This document shows positions 1 to 7,815 of a stretch of 64,000 bases of DNA, piece after piece (within the stretch, counting starts at the first letter, position 1; the number at the start of each line of letters is the position of its first letter). A program made the translations under genes and the position numbers. The notes under the pieces were generated by a model. It saw nothing but the letters and a program-made list of their open reading frames with translations, had not been told where the DNA came from and searched no databases. Source of the stretch: Sediminicoccus rosea (lineage in GTDB: Bacteria; Pseudomonadota; Alphaproteobacteria; Acetobacterales; Acetobacteraceae). The stretch spans positions 62,001-126,000 of the forward strand of contig NZ_CP137852.1 of NCBI RefSeq assembly GCF_033547095.1. Reading direction: 5' to 3'.

Positions 1-364
1 CATGGCTGAGGACGGTGGCGATGACCTGCACCTCGTTGCGGAAGCCCTCGGGGAAGAGCGGGCGGATCGGGCGGTCGATCAGGCGGGAGATCAGGGTCTC
101 CGCCTCGGAGGGGCGGCCTTCGCGCTTGAAGAAGCCACCCGGGATCTTGCCGGCCGCAAAGGCCTTCTCCTGGTAATTCACCGTGAGCGGGAAGAAATCC
201 TGGCCCGGCTTCACGCTGCGGCTGCCCACCACGGTGCAGAGCACGATGGTGTCACCCAGGCGGGCCATCACCGCGCCATCGGCCTGGCGGGCGATCTTGC
301 CCGTCTCCAGGGTGAGGATCTGCCCACCCCAGGAAATATCCTTGCGGAAGTAGTTGTCGAACAT
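1..364 (-). CDS. pnp: Polyribonucleotide nucleotidyltransferase (PNPase), N-terminal part, runs off left edge
   Basis: The first ~121 codons of PNPase, the phosphorolytic 3'-5' exoribonuclease of the RNA degradosome. The protein starts [14 protein letters not shown] and continues with segments typical of the first RNase PH domain: [35 protein letters not shown] and [15 protein letters not shown]. The ATG at 364 is preceded by AAGGA about 7 bases away. The second RNase PH, KH and S1 domains lie outside the window. The usual neighbour rpsO is not found upstream, where 417 bp carry no recognisable gene. Identity is near certain from the strongly conserved N-terminus. Confidence 0.95.
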   Translation of the reverse strand, partial: MFDNYFRKDISWGGQILTLETGKIARQADGAVMARLGDTIVLCTVVGSRSVKPGQDFFPLTVNYQEKAFAAGKIPGGFFKREGRPSEAETLISRLIDRPIRPLFPEGFRNEVQVIATVLSH

Positions 365-781
365 GCGTCGTCCTTCTGCCCCCAGACCGGGGGCGTCCTT
401 CTTGCCCCGCACAAGGGCGGGGGCTGTGATTTGCGACGCGGCAGGAAGGCAGTCCAACCACCGGGGCACCCTTGGGAAGGGAGGCTTCCGGCGTCTCGGG
501 CGACATGGAGGCCGGGGATCTTCACCCCGCGGCGGTGCCATGTGGCCGGAAACGCCGCCAGACCCATCATCCGTTCAGGAGGGCTCGGAGGCTCTGACAA
601 CCCGCCGCAGGCGCAAGCGGTTTGAACCGCCCTGGGCCATGCCCGGGGCGGTTCCCGGCGTTATGGACCGGAAATCGCCCGGGCGCCAGCGCGATTTGCG
701 CGCGGCGGCCGGGCAGGTTTCGCTTGGCCGATGCCCGGCCCTGGCCAATGATGGGGTCCCAACCGAAGGAGCGGCTTCCTG
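365..781. other. 417-bp gap between pnp and a TctC gene
   Basis: No convincing gene on either strand. Short open frames here have no recognisable product, no Shine-Dalgarno sequence and overlap each other. Apart from the two pnp-proximal hairpins and the AAGGAG before the next gene (around 767-772) I see no structure. It presumably carries the divergent promoters for pnp and the downstream TctC gene. Confidence 0.6.
378..422 (-). promoter_or_regulatory. Two stem-loops in the pnp leader
   Basis: Seen: 378-394 is a perfect 6-bp stem (GCCCCC/GGGGGC) with a 5-nt loop, ending a few bases before the pnp Shine-Dalgarno sequence. 405-422 is a second 6-bp stem (CCCCGC/GCGGGG). Known: pnp of enterobacteria is autoregulated through a leader hairpin cut by RNase III. 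Inference: these hairpins could serve a similar role or control ribosome access. No experimental support is available from sequence alone. Confidence 0.35.
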
Positions 782-1756
782 GTGCGACGGTTCATCCCCC
801 TTCTCCCCCTCGGCCTCTGCCTTGGCCTCGCCGCCCTGGCTCAACCCGCCTCGGCCCAGGCCTGGCCCGACCGGCCGCTGCGCCTGCTCGTGCCCTTCGC
901 GCCCGGCGGCGTGACCGACAGCGTGGGCCGGCTGAGCGCCGAGGCGCTCGGGGCCAGGCTCGGCCAATCGGTCGTGGTGGAGAACCGCACCGGCGCGGGC
1001 GGCGCCATCGCGGTGGAGGCGGTGGCCCGCAGCCGGCCGGATGGCTACACCCTGCTGACCGCCAGCGCCTCGCAGATGGTGATGCTGCCGGCGCTGACAC
1101 GGGTGCCCTATGACGCGGCGCGGGATTTCGCGCCCATCTCGATCATCGGCGCCAATCCGCAGGTTCTGGCCGTCTCGGCGCGGATCGGGGTGAACAGCCT
1201 GCCGGAATTCATCGCCTATCTGCGCGCCAATCCGGGGCGGGTGAATTATTCCAGCGGGGGCAACGGCTCCTCCAACCACCTGGCCATGGCACTGCTGCTG
1301 CACCGCGCGGGCGTGGCCGCCGAGCATGTCCCGTATCGCGGCGGCGCGCCCGCCATGCAGGCGCTGCTGGCGGGCGATGTCGGGGCCTATTTCGGCAACC
1401 CCTCCGACATCATCCCGCACCAGGGCACCGGGGCGATCCGCGTGCTGGCGGTGGCGGGGGCGGAGCGCATGGCGGCACTGCCGGGCGTGCCGACCGTGGC
1501 CGAGCAGGGCTTCCCCGGCTTCCGCGCCGAGACCTGGAACGGCATCGCCGCACCGGCCGGCACGCCGGAGCCGGCGATCGCCCGCATGGCGCAGATCCTG
1601 GGCGCGGCCTGCGGCGAGGCCGCCTTCCGCGCGGCGCTGGAGCGGATGGGCACGGTGCCGGTCTGCTCCACCCCTGCGGAATTCCGCGCCGCGATGGAGC
1701 GCGACGGGCCGCAATGGGCGGAGCTGGTCCGGGTGGCGGGGCTGAAGCTGGAGTAG
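782..1756 (+). CDS. Bug/TctC-family tripartite tricarboxylate transporter substrate-binding protein
   Basis: A 324-residue periplasmic receptor of the Bug (TctC) family, which binds small carboxylates and amides and usually feeds a TctAB permease. It has an N-terminal signal peptide ending near ASAQA, then the family start WPDRPLRLLVPFAPGG. The region VVENRTGAGGAIAVEAVARS and the late motif VPTVAEQGFPGF are diagnostic. The start is GTG, with AAGGAG about ten bases upstream. No tctA/tctB permease genes are nearby, as is usual for this expanded family in beta- and alphaproteobacteria. The ligand cannot be inferred. Confidence 0.9.
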   Translation: MRRFIPLLPLGLCLGLAALAQPASAQAWPDRPLRLLVPFAPGGVTDSVGRLSAEALGARLGQSVVVENRTGAGGAIAVEAVARSRPDGYTLLTASASQMVMLPALTRVPYDAARDFAPISIIGANPQVLAVSARIGVNSLPEFIAYLRANPGRVNYSSGGNGSSNHLAMALLLHRAGVAAEHVPYRGGAPAMQALLAGDVGAYFGNPSDIIPHQGTGAIRVLAVAGAERMAALPGVPTVAEQGFPGFRAETWNGIAAPAGTPEPAIARMAQILGAACGEAAFRAALERMGTVPVCSTPAEFRAAMERDGPQWAELVRVAGLKLE

Positions 1757-1770
1757 GTGTCGGCCGGCGC

Positions 1771-2073
1771 CTACATTCCCAACGCGCGGCGGTAGAGGTC
1801 GAGCAGCGTCTCCTGCTCCTCCACCTCGGCCGGTTCCTGCTTGCGCAGGCGGATGATCTGGCGGACGACCTTCACGTCGAATCCGGCGGATTTCGCCTCG
1901 GCGTAGATGTCCTTGATGTCGTCGGCCAGCGCCTTGCGCTCTTCCTCGAGGCGCTCGATGCGCTCGACGATGGAGCGCAGCCGGTCGGCCGCGATGCCGC
2001 CCGTATCGGGCTCGGCGGCCTGGCGGGCGCGGCTGGCCCCCGCCTTTGCCTTGTCGTCTTCGGTGTCTGACAT
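1771..2073 (-). CDS. GapR-like DUF2312 DNA-binding protein
   Basis: A 100-residue, highly charged helical protein of the DUF2312 family, whose Caulobacter member GapR clamps overtwisted DNA and promotes topoisomerase action during replication. The conserved block runs from about residue 25: [23 protein letters not shown], then [27 protein letters not shown]. The acidic N-terminal tail is variable in the family. It lies convergent to the TctC gene and just downstream of a DUF1244 gene on the same strand. Family assignment is strong; function follows from the family. Confidence 0.9.
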   Translation of the reverse strand: MSDTEDDKAKAGASRARQAAEPDTGGIAADRLRSIVERIERLEEERKALADDIKDIYAEAKSAGFDVKVVRQIIRLRKQEPAEVEEQETLLDLYRRALGM

Positions 2074-2115
2074 GGTGTCTCTCGCAAGCGGGATAGGGGC
2101 CGCGTGGTAGCGCCT

Positions 2116-2454
2116 CTACCCGTGCTTGGCCATGGCCGCCCCGAAGGCCGCCTTCTGCTCGGCCGTCGCTTCCTTCTGGTTCGCTGCCTGCCAGGCCTTG
2201 TAGTCCATGCCGTAGATGATCTCGCGTGCCGCCGGGGTCTCCAGCACCGTGCCCGCATCGGCCGCGGCCTCCTGGTACCAGCGGCTCACGCAGTTCCGGC
2301 AAAAGCCGGTGAGGTTCATCATGTCGATGTTCTGCACGTCCGACCGCTCGCGCAGATGGGCGACCAGCTTGCGGAAGGCGGCGGCCTCGATCCGGTCGCG
2401 CGTGGCGGCGTCGGCATCGAGCTTGAGTTCGGCTTCGGGCTGCGGGATCGGCAT
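2116..2454 (-). CDS. DUF1244 family protein
   Basis: A 112-residue protein matching the DUF1244 family of small helical alphaproteobacterial proteins of unknown function. The most conserved part is the centre: FRKLVAHLRERSDVQNIDMM followed by NLTGFCRNCVSRWYQEAA, with a CxxC pair (C-R-N-C) that might bind metal (inference). No signal peptide or membrane segment. It is co-oriented with the GapR-like gene 42 bp downstream and may be cotranscribed with it. No biochemical role is known to me. Confidence 0.85.
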   Translation of the reverse strand: MPIPQPEAELKLDADAATRDRIEAAAFRKLVAHLRERSDVQNIDMMNLTGFCRNCVSRWYQEAAADAGTVLETPAAREIIYGMDYKAWQAANQKEATAEQKAAFGAAMAKHG

Positions 2455-2512
2455 GGCGGGGCTCCTTCGTTCGATCCTAGATGCGCCCGCGCCTGGATCC
2501 CTTCAAGCCGCC

Positions 2513-3493
2513 TCAGTCGGGCCGGATGTTGCCGTCGCGGATGACGCGCGCCCAGCGGGCACGGTCCTCGGCGATGCGGGCCTGGAAGGCGGCCGGCGTC
2601 ATCGCCAGCGGGTCCGAGCCCTGGGCCGACATGCGCTCCTTCAGCGAGGGCTTTTCCAGCAGCGCATTCACCTCGCGGTTCATGCGGGTGACCAGCGCCT
2701 CTGGCGTGCCGGCGGGCGCGGCCATGCCGTACCAGCCCACCGCCTCGTAGCCGGGCACGCCCGACTCGGCGACGGTCGGCACATCGGGCAGGGCGGGGTG
2801 GCGCTGCGCCGTGGTGACACCGACCGCGCGCACCCGCCCCTCGCGGATATGCGGGAGCGCCAGCGGCAGCGTGTCGCACAGGATCTGCACGCGGCCGGCG
2901 ATGGTGTCGGTCAGCGCCGGCCCGCCGCCGCGATAGGGCACGTGCTGGATGTCGAGGCCCGCCATCTGCTTCAGCATCTCGCCGAACAGGTGCTGCGCCG
3001 TGCCATTGCCGCCCGAGGCGTAAGAGAGCTGGCCCGGCCGGGCGCGGGCCAGCGCGATCAGCTCGGCCATGTTGTTGGCCGGCACGGCCGGGTTCACCAC
3101 GAAGATCGAGGGCACGATCGAAACCATCGCCACGGGAGCCAGGTCCCGCGCCGGGTCAAAGTTCAGCCGCACCAGCTCGGGCGTGATGGCGAAGGGGCCG
3201 GTGCTGGCCAGGAGCCAAGTGTAGCCATCGGGCGTGGCGCGGGCCACGAACTCGCTGCCCACGGCGCCGCCCACGCCGGTGCGGTTCTCCACCACCACGC
3301 TCTGGCGCAGCACGCCGGTCAGCTCCTCCGCCATGATGCGGGCGGTGAGGTCGGCGGCACCGCCCGGCGGGAAGGGCGAGACGAGGCGGATCGGCCGGTT
3401 CGGCCAGTCGGCGACCTGGGCGCGCGCGGAGAGAGACGGGGCCGTGAGGGGCAGGGCGGCGGCGGCAAGGGCAAGGTGGCGGCGGCGGATCAT
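2513..3493 (-). CDS. Bug/TctC-family substrate-binding protein
   Basis: A 326-residue second Bug-family periplasmic receptor. Its N-terminus has an RRRH-type leader with an Ala-rich segment ending SLSARAQ, possibly Tat-dependent. The mature protein has WPNRPIRLVSPFPPGGAADL, VVENRTGVGGAVGSEFVARA, the ligand-loop-like YASGGNGTAQHL, and the late VPTVAESGVPGYEAVGWYG. It is divergently transcribed from the isochorismatase-like gene across 85 bp, which suggests that the hydrolase's substrate or product could be related to the ligand (weak inference). Confidence 0.9.
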   Translation of the reverse strand: MIRRRHLALAAAALPLTAPSLSARAQVADWPNRPIRLVSPFPPGGAADLTARIMAEELTGVLRQSVVVENRTGVGGAVGSEFVARATPDGYTWLLASTGPFAITPELVRLNFDPARDLAPVAMVSIVPSIFVVNPAVPANNMAELIALARARPGQLSYASGGNGTAQHLFGEMLKQMAGLDIQHVPYRGGGPALTDTIAGRVQILCDTLPLALPHIREGRVRAVGVTTAQRHPALPDVPTVAESGVPGYEAVGWYGMAAPAGTPEALVTRMNREVNALLEKPSLKERMSAQGSDPLAMTPAAFQARIAEDRARWARVIRDGNIRPD

Positions 3494-3578
3494 GGCGTTC
3501 TCTCCCGGCTTCGCGCTGGCGGCGGCGCCACCTATCCTGAGACCGGCCGCGACGGGCGGTCAATCAGCGAGGCGCCGC

Positions 3579-4325
3579 ATGACCGAGAGACCCCCCACGG
3601 AGAGACCCGCCATGGAGAGACCCGCCATGGAGAGACCCTGGGATCACTTCCTCACCGAGCAGGACCGCGCCGTGCTGGCCAAGGGGCGCTTCGGCCGCCG
3701 CATGGGATTCGGCCGCCGCCCCGCCGTGCTGGTCATCGATGCCCAGCGCTACATGGTCGGCGCGGAGGGGCAGGATCATCTCTTTCCGTCGAGCTGCGGC
3801 GCCATCGGCCGCGCGGCGCTGGCCGCTGCCGCCACCATCGTGCGCGCCGCCCAGGCGGCGGGCGTGCCCTGCGTCTTCACCCGCTTCGCGCTCGACCCCT
3901 CGGGCGCGGATATCGGCGTCTATGGCCGCAAGCGCGACCTGCTGGAGAGCCCCAACTGGTGCCTCGAGGGCACGCATGGCGCGGAACTGGCCGAGGGCAT
4001 GGCGCCCGGACCGAACGACCTGGTGCTCGTCAAGAAGAAGCCCAGCGCCTTCCACGGCACGCCCGTGCTCGGCCACCTGCTGGATCGCGGCGTGGACAGC
4101 GTGATCGTGCTGGGCGGCGCCACCAGCAACTGCGTGCAGGCGACGGTCTTCGACGCCTCCTCCTTCAACCTGCGCGTCTGCGTGCCGCAGGAGGCGGTGT
4201 TCGACCGCATCCCCATCAGCCACGCCATCGCCCTCTTCGACATGGACCGCCAATTCGCCGATGTGGTGCCGATGGCCGAGGTGCTGGACTTCCTGGGCGG
4301 ATTGCGCGACGGCGGCGCGCGATAG
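3579..4325 (+). CDS. Isochorismatase-family cysteine hydrolase
   Basis: A 248-residue hydrolase of the isochorismatase superfamily, which includes N-carbamoylsarcosine amidohydrolase, nicotinamidase and maleamate amidohydrolase. Seen: the first Asp in AVLVIDAQRYM, Lys in VLVKKKPSAFHGT, and the catalytic Cys in VLGGATSNCVQATVFDA. The loop after the first Asp (YMVGAEGQD) resembles carbamoylsarcosine/maleamate-type members. The N-terminus is built from 15-bp repeats, each with its own ATG, so starts at 3579, 3612 or 3627 are all possible. I keep the first because a GAGG lies six bases upstream. The substrate is not determinable. Confidence 0.85.
   Translation: MTERPPTERPAMERPAMERPWDHFLTEQDRAVLAKGRFGRRMGFGRRPAVLVIDAQRYMVGAEGQDHLFPSSCGAIGRAALAAAATIVRAAQAAGVPCVFTRFALDPSGADIGVYGRKRDLLESPNWCLEGTHGAELAEGMAPGPNDLVLVKKKPSAFHGTPVLGHLLDRGVDSVIVLGGATSNCVQATVFDASSFNLRVCVPQEAVFDRIPISHAIALFDMDRQFADVVPMAEVLDFLGGLRDGGAR
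3585..3644 (+). repeat. 15-bp tandem repeat in the hydrolase N-terminus (about four copies)
   Basis: Four consecutive 15-bp units beginning GAGAGACCC (3585, 3600, 3615, 3630); the two central units are identical. They encode an ERPxM-type pentapeptide repeat. Each central unit supplies a GGAGAG followed seven bases later by an in-frame ATG, so every copy carries a potential ribosome site plus start codon. Confidence 0.85.
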
Positions 4326-4361
4326 ACATTCGCCCGACAAGAACGGATCGAGGATACCTCC

Positions 4362-4739
4362 ATGCGGCACCTGCTCCTGCTCTCCCTGGTCCTGGCCCCG
4401 CTCGGCGCCGCGGCGCAGAACCGCCCGGCGGCCACGCCCGCGCCCGACACCACGGGAGTGCCGAGCTGCAACGAGCAGGTGCGCGACTGGCGCGCCTGCA
4501 TCGCCGCCTCGAACAAGTCCACGCCCGAGAAGAACACGGCCTATGCCGAGGTGAACCGCTTCATCAATGATGTGCGGAACGCCACGGGCCAGAACCGTGC
4601 CGGCCTCGCGCGCGCCTGCGGGCCGGCCAGCGCCGGCTATCGCCGCATGCTCGCGGAAGGCGCCTGCGCCCGGGGCCAGACCGGGCTCTATGACGACCTG
4701 CGGCAGTCCAGCACGCCGGCGCCCGCCCTCCGGCGGTGA
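4362..4739 (+). CDS. Small secreted protein, unknown function
   Basis: 125 residues with a clear signal peptide (MRHLLLLSLVLAPLGAAAQ) and a mature region containing four Cys residues: SCNEQVRDWRACI, then ARACGPA and GACARGQ. They probably form two disulfides in the periplasm (inference). It follows the isochorismatase-like gene by 36 bp on the same strand, so cotranscription is possible. I do not recognise a family. Confidence 0.65.
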   Translation: MRHLLLLSLVLAPLGAAAQNRPAATPAPDTTGVPSCNEQVRDWRACIAASNKSTPEKNTAYAEVNRFINDVRNATGQNRAGLARACGPASAGYRRMLAEGACARGQTGLYDDLRQSSTPAPALRR

Positions 4740-4820
4740 GGAGTTCTTCCAACCTTCAGGCGGCGGGCGCGGCCTCGGCCGTTCGGACCGCGATGGGCCT
4801 CCCCGGCGCCATGCGCGCCC

Positions 4821-5471
4821 TCACACGGCGCTGACCTTCACCTTCTTGCCCTCATCCGCCGCGCGCCAGAGATACCAGGCGGCGATGCTGCGCCAGGGCG
4901 CCCAGGCCTCACCGATCGCGGCGAGTTCCTTCGGCTTGGGCTGCGCCTCCAGCCCGTTCAGCAGCTTCCACCCCTCGCGCACACCGAAATCATCCACCGG
5001 CAGGATGTCGGGGCGCCCGAGGGTGAAGATCAGCAGCATCTCCACCGTCCAGCGACCGACGCCGCGGATGGCGACCAGCCGCTCGATCAACTCGGCGTCG
5101 CTGAGACTGCCCGCCTCCTCCAGCGTGGGGACGAGCCCCTCACGCGCCTTGGCCGCGATGTCCTGGATGGCGAGCACCTTGGAGCCGGAGAAGCCGCAGC
5201 CGCGCAGCGCCTCCGGCGGCAGGGCGAGCACGAAATCGGCGTTGGGGAATTCCTCGCCCTCATGCAGCGCGCGGAAGCGGTTCAGCATCGCCTCCGCCGC
5301 GCGGCCATGCACCTGCTGGTGCGCGATGGCGCGGACCAGCGCCTCATAGGGCTCGCGCTGAAGCGGCACGAGGGTGCAGGGGCCGATGCGCTTCACCAGC
5401 GGCTTCAGGATGGGGTCCCGTGCCAGCTTGCGTTCGGCCTTGGCCCAGCCGGATTTCATCTCTTCGGACAT
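4821..5471 (-). CDS. DNA-3-methyladenine glycosylase II-like (HhH-GPD)
   Basis: 216 residues of the AlkA-type HhH-GPD superfamily: base-excision repair glycosylases that remove alkylated purines. Seen: RAIAHQQVHGRAAEAMLNRF near residue 47, the helix-hairpin-helix LVAIRGVGRWTVEMLLIF, and the catalytic Asp in ILPVDDFGVREG (D160/D161). The protein ends soon after WRSIAAWYLWRAADE, as is typical of the short bacterial AlkA form lacking the N-terminal domain of E. coli AlkA. It overlaps no gene; the permease gene starts 5 bp further along the same strand's upstream side. Confidence 0.9.
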   Translation of the reverse strand: MSEEMKSGWAKAERKLARDPILKPLVKRIGPCTLVPLQREPYEALVRAIAHQQVHGRAAEAMLNRFRALHEGEEFPNADFVLALPPEALRGCGFSGSKVLAIQDIAAKAREGLVPTLEEAGSLSDAELIERLVAIRGVGRWTVEMLLIFTLGRPDILPVDDFGVREGWKLLNGLEAQPKPKELAAIGEAWAPWRSIAAWYLWRAADEGKKVKVSAV

Positions 5472-5475
5472 GGCG

Positions 5476-6867
5476 CTACCTCATGAGAATCAGCGCCAGC
5501 GTGCCGCAGAGCAGCACCAGCGCGATGGATGGCAGCATCAGCCGCCAGACTTGAACCGGCCGCGTGCCATCGGCGAGCAGGGCGCAGAGCATGGCGGTGC
5601 CGGCGATGCTCATGCCCGCGCCGGCTGCGCCCGCGAAATTGTGCAGGGCAGGCGCCAGCAGCACGGGCAGCCCCAGCACCTGGCCAAGCGCGGCCTGCAC
5701 CGGCATCAGCGCGGCATTGGCGCCGACATTGCTGCCGGTGATGAAGCCCGAGGCGAAGCCGAGCGGCACCATGGCATAGGCGGCGAGATCCCCCTTCCCC
5801 GCGGTCAGCGCCGTCGCCAGCGCGAGTGCGACGCCGCTGCCCGCCAGCCAGCGGCCGAGCGTGACATAGAGCAGCATGGCCAGCGCCGGCTTCTGCGCCC
5901 GCTTCAGCGCCGCCCCGGCCCGCGCCCAGGCATCGCCCCGCGCCAGCAGCAGCCCGGCCGAGACCAGCCAGAGCACGACGGCCACATGCGTCATCGGGAA
6001 GGCGGGGAGTTCCGCGAAGGGGCGCAGGGCCGGCGGGTCCGGCACCAGGCGCGCGCCGAGAAGCGCGATCGTCAGCAGCAGATAGGGCCAGCTCATCCCG
6101 AAGGCCGCCTTCAGGTCGCGCGGCGGATCGGCCCGCCAGAGCGCCCAGATGGTGACGAGGCCCGAGGCGACGACGCCGATCACCTCGAAGGGCAGGATGG
6201 GGTGCAGCGCCACCAGCAGCACGCCCAGCACGGCCAGCATCAGCGCCTGCATCGCCTTCTCGCGCCCGCTCACCGTGACGCCGGCGCGGGCCTGCAGCCA
6301 CCACATCACGGGCGTGAGCGCGAAGATCCAGGCGGCATTGGGCCAGGCGGTCAGCGCCACGGCATCCTGGGCGGGCACGCCCGCCAGCACGGCGCCCAGC
6401 GCGGTGCCGGGGCCGAGCCCGCCCCAGGGCACCATCACCAGCGCCTGGAGCGAGAGTGCCACGGCGACCGCCCCGCCAATGCCCATGGCGCGCAGCGCGG
6501 CCAGCGCGAAGACGGCGCCGACGGCGAAGCCCGTGACCGATTCCAGGAAGCAGCCCATGGGCAGGGTGACGGCGAAGATGCGCGCCGCATTGGCCTGCCG
6601 CGCCGCGCCATCGGCCGATTGCTGGACCGCCGCGTGGAAGAGCAGCCCGCCCGCCACCACCGCCATGGGCTGCAGCGCGAGGAAGGCAGCGCGCAGCGTG
6701 GCATCGCCGAGGAAACCCAAGAGGTTCGCGCCCTCGGGCAGGCTCACCGCGATGGCGGGCACGGCGAGAGCCAGCGCCACGCCGCAGGCGGCGAGCGGGC
6801 CCATGCGCCCGGTGGCGAGCAGGAGCAGCAGCGCCAGGAGCGGCGCGGCCTGGAGAAGCAGCGTCAC
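5476..6867 (-). CDS. L-lactate permease-family (LctP-like) membrane transporter
   Basis: 463 residues, hydrophobic throughout with roughly a dozen membrane segments. It fits the lactate/glycolate permease family by TLPMGCFLESVTGFAVGAVFALAALR, the following LVMVPWGGLGPGTALGA, and the C-terminal GFASGFITGSNVGANAALMPVQ with HNFAGAAGAGMS. The family imports lactate or glycolate with protons; the substrate here is inferred. It is shorter than E. coli LldP (about 550). The GTG start at 6867 overlaps the stop of the upstream EamA gene (GTGA), indicating translational coupling. An in-frame open extension upstream has no transporter character. Confidence 0.8.
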   Translation of the reverse strand: MTLLLQAAPLLALLLLLATGRMGPLAACGVALALAVPAIAVSLPEGANLLGFLGDATLRAAFLALQPMAVVAGGLLFHAAVQQSADGAARQANAARIFAVTLPMGCFLESVTGFAVGAVFALAALRAMGIGGAVAVALSLQALVMVPWGGLGPGTALGAVLAGVPAQDAVALTAWPNAAWIFALTPVMWWLQARAGVTVSGREKAMQALMLAVLGVLLVALHPILPFEVIGVVASGLVTIWALWRADPPRDLKAAFGMSWPYLLLTIALLGARLVPDPPALRPFAELPAFPMTHVAVVLWLVSAGLLLARGDAWARAGAALKRAQKPALAMLLYVTLGRWLAGSGVALALATALTAGKGDLAAYAMVPLGFASGFITGSNVGANAALMPVQAALGQVLGLPVLLAPALHNFAGAAGAGMSIAGTAMLCALLADGTRPVQVWRLMLPSIALVLLCGTLALILMR

Positions 6868-7739
6868 CGCCGGCGCGCCTCGCTGATGGTGATGATCACG
6901 GCGCCGCTCAGGATGACCAGCGCGCCGAGCCAGGTCCAGCCATCCGGCACCTCGCCGAAGAGCACCCAGCCGAAGGCCGCGATGACGACGAGGCGCAGGT
7001 ATTGGAAGGGCGCGACGGCGCTCGCCTCGCCCGCGCGCAGCGCCTCGGTCACCAGCCAGATGATGCCGGGCGTGACCAGGCCGAAGACAGCGAGGATCAG
7101 CACGTCCACCATCCCGATCGGCGCCCAGAAGGCGATGGCGAAGGGCGCGACGCAGGCGCTGGTGATGATGCCGACCCAGGCCAGCACCGTCTGCGTGCTC
7201 TCGGTGCGGGAGAGGCTGCGCGAGGTCAGCGTGATGCCGCACCAGGAAAGGGCCGCGGCCAATGCGACCAGCGCGCCGAGCAGCGGGATGTCGGTGCCGG
7301 GCCGCAGCATGACGGCGATGCCGATGAAGCCCAGCACCGTGCCCGCCCAGCGCGCCGCATCCACACGTTCGCCCAGCACGGGCTTCGCCAGCAGGGTGGT
7401 GAACATGACGTTGGTGAAGGAGAGGACGGTGGCGGTGGTGAGGTCCAGGAAGGCGAAGGAGAGGAAGTAGAACCCCCAGGTGGCCGCCGAGCAGCCGCCG
7501 CGCAGCAGGTGCATCCCCGGCCGCGTGGTGCGGAACACGGCCAGGCCACCAGCGAGGATCAGCGGCAACACCCAGATGAGCTGGCCGATGGAGCGCGCGA
7601 AGAGCTGGGTGGTGACTGGGATGCCGCGGTCGCTCATCCAGCGGATGAACAGCGCCTCAATGGCGAAGAGCACGCCGCCGAGCGACATGAGGATCGCACC
7701 CCTGAGATTGCCGGGCAGGGCCGCGAAACGGGTTCTCAT
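6864..7739 (-). CDS. EamA/DMT-family transporter
   Basis: 291-residue integral membrane protein with ten predicted hydrophobic segments in two EamA repeats. The first begins LRGAILMSLGGVLFAIEALFIRW and the second after LGALVALAAALSWCGITL. The C-terminal FQYLRLVVIAAFGWVLFGEVPDGWTWLGALVI is typical of drug/metabolite exporters. The ATG at 7739 begins MRTRFAALPGN; an upstream in-frame ATG at 7781 has no Shine-Dalgarno sequence. It is coupled to the lactate-permease-like gene by a 4-base overlap. The substrate is unknown; exporters of this type often move amino acids or metabolites. Confidence 0.8.
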   Translation of the reverse strand: MRTRFAALPGNLRGAILMSLGGVLFAIEALFIRWMSDRGIPVTTQLFARSIGQLIWVLPLILAGGLAVFRTTRPGMHLLRGGCSAATWGFYFLSFAFLDLTTATVLSFTNVMFTTLLAKPVLGERVDAARWAGTVLGFIGIAVMLRPGTDIPLLGALVALAAALSWCGITLTSRSLSRTESTQTVLAWVGIITSACVAPFAIAFWAPIGMVDVLILAVFGLVTPGIIWLVTEALRAGEASAVAPFQYLRLVVIAAFGWVLFGEVPDGWTWLGALVILSGAVIITISEARRR

Positions 7740-7815
7740 GCTGGGATGGTGCGGCGGTCCCGCTTGCGAGGCAACGCCCATGGGCGCATTTTCGGGGCAA
7801 AGAGGGAGACCAGGG

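Noticed and set aside
365-781. A possible rpsO gene upstream of pnp
   Set aside because: Neither strand shows the S15 protein start or its conserved core; the short open frames are not S15.
2216-4570. A 784-codon plus-strand frame spanning two genes
   Set aside because: Crosses a TctC gene and an isochorismatase gene in other frames; composition of a GC artefact.
5374-7470. A 698-codon plus-strand frame across the permease region
   Set aside because: Gln/Arg/Gly-rich low-complexity translation opposite two membrane-protein genes with clear segment patterns; typical third-position GC artefact.
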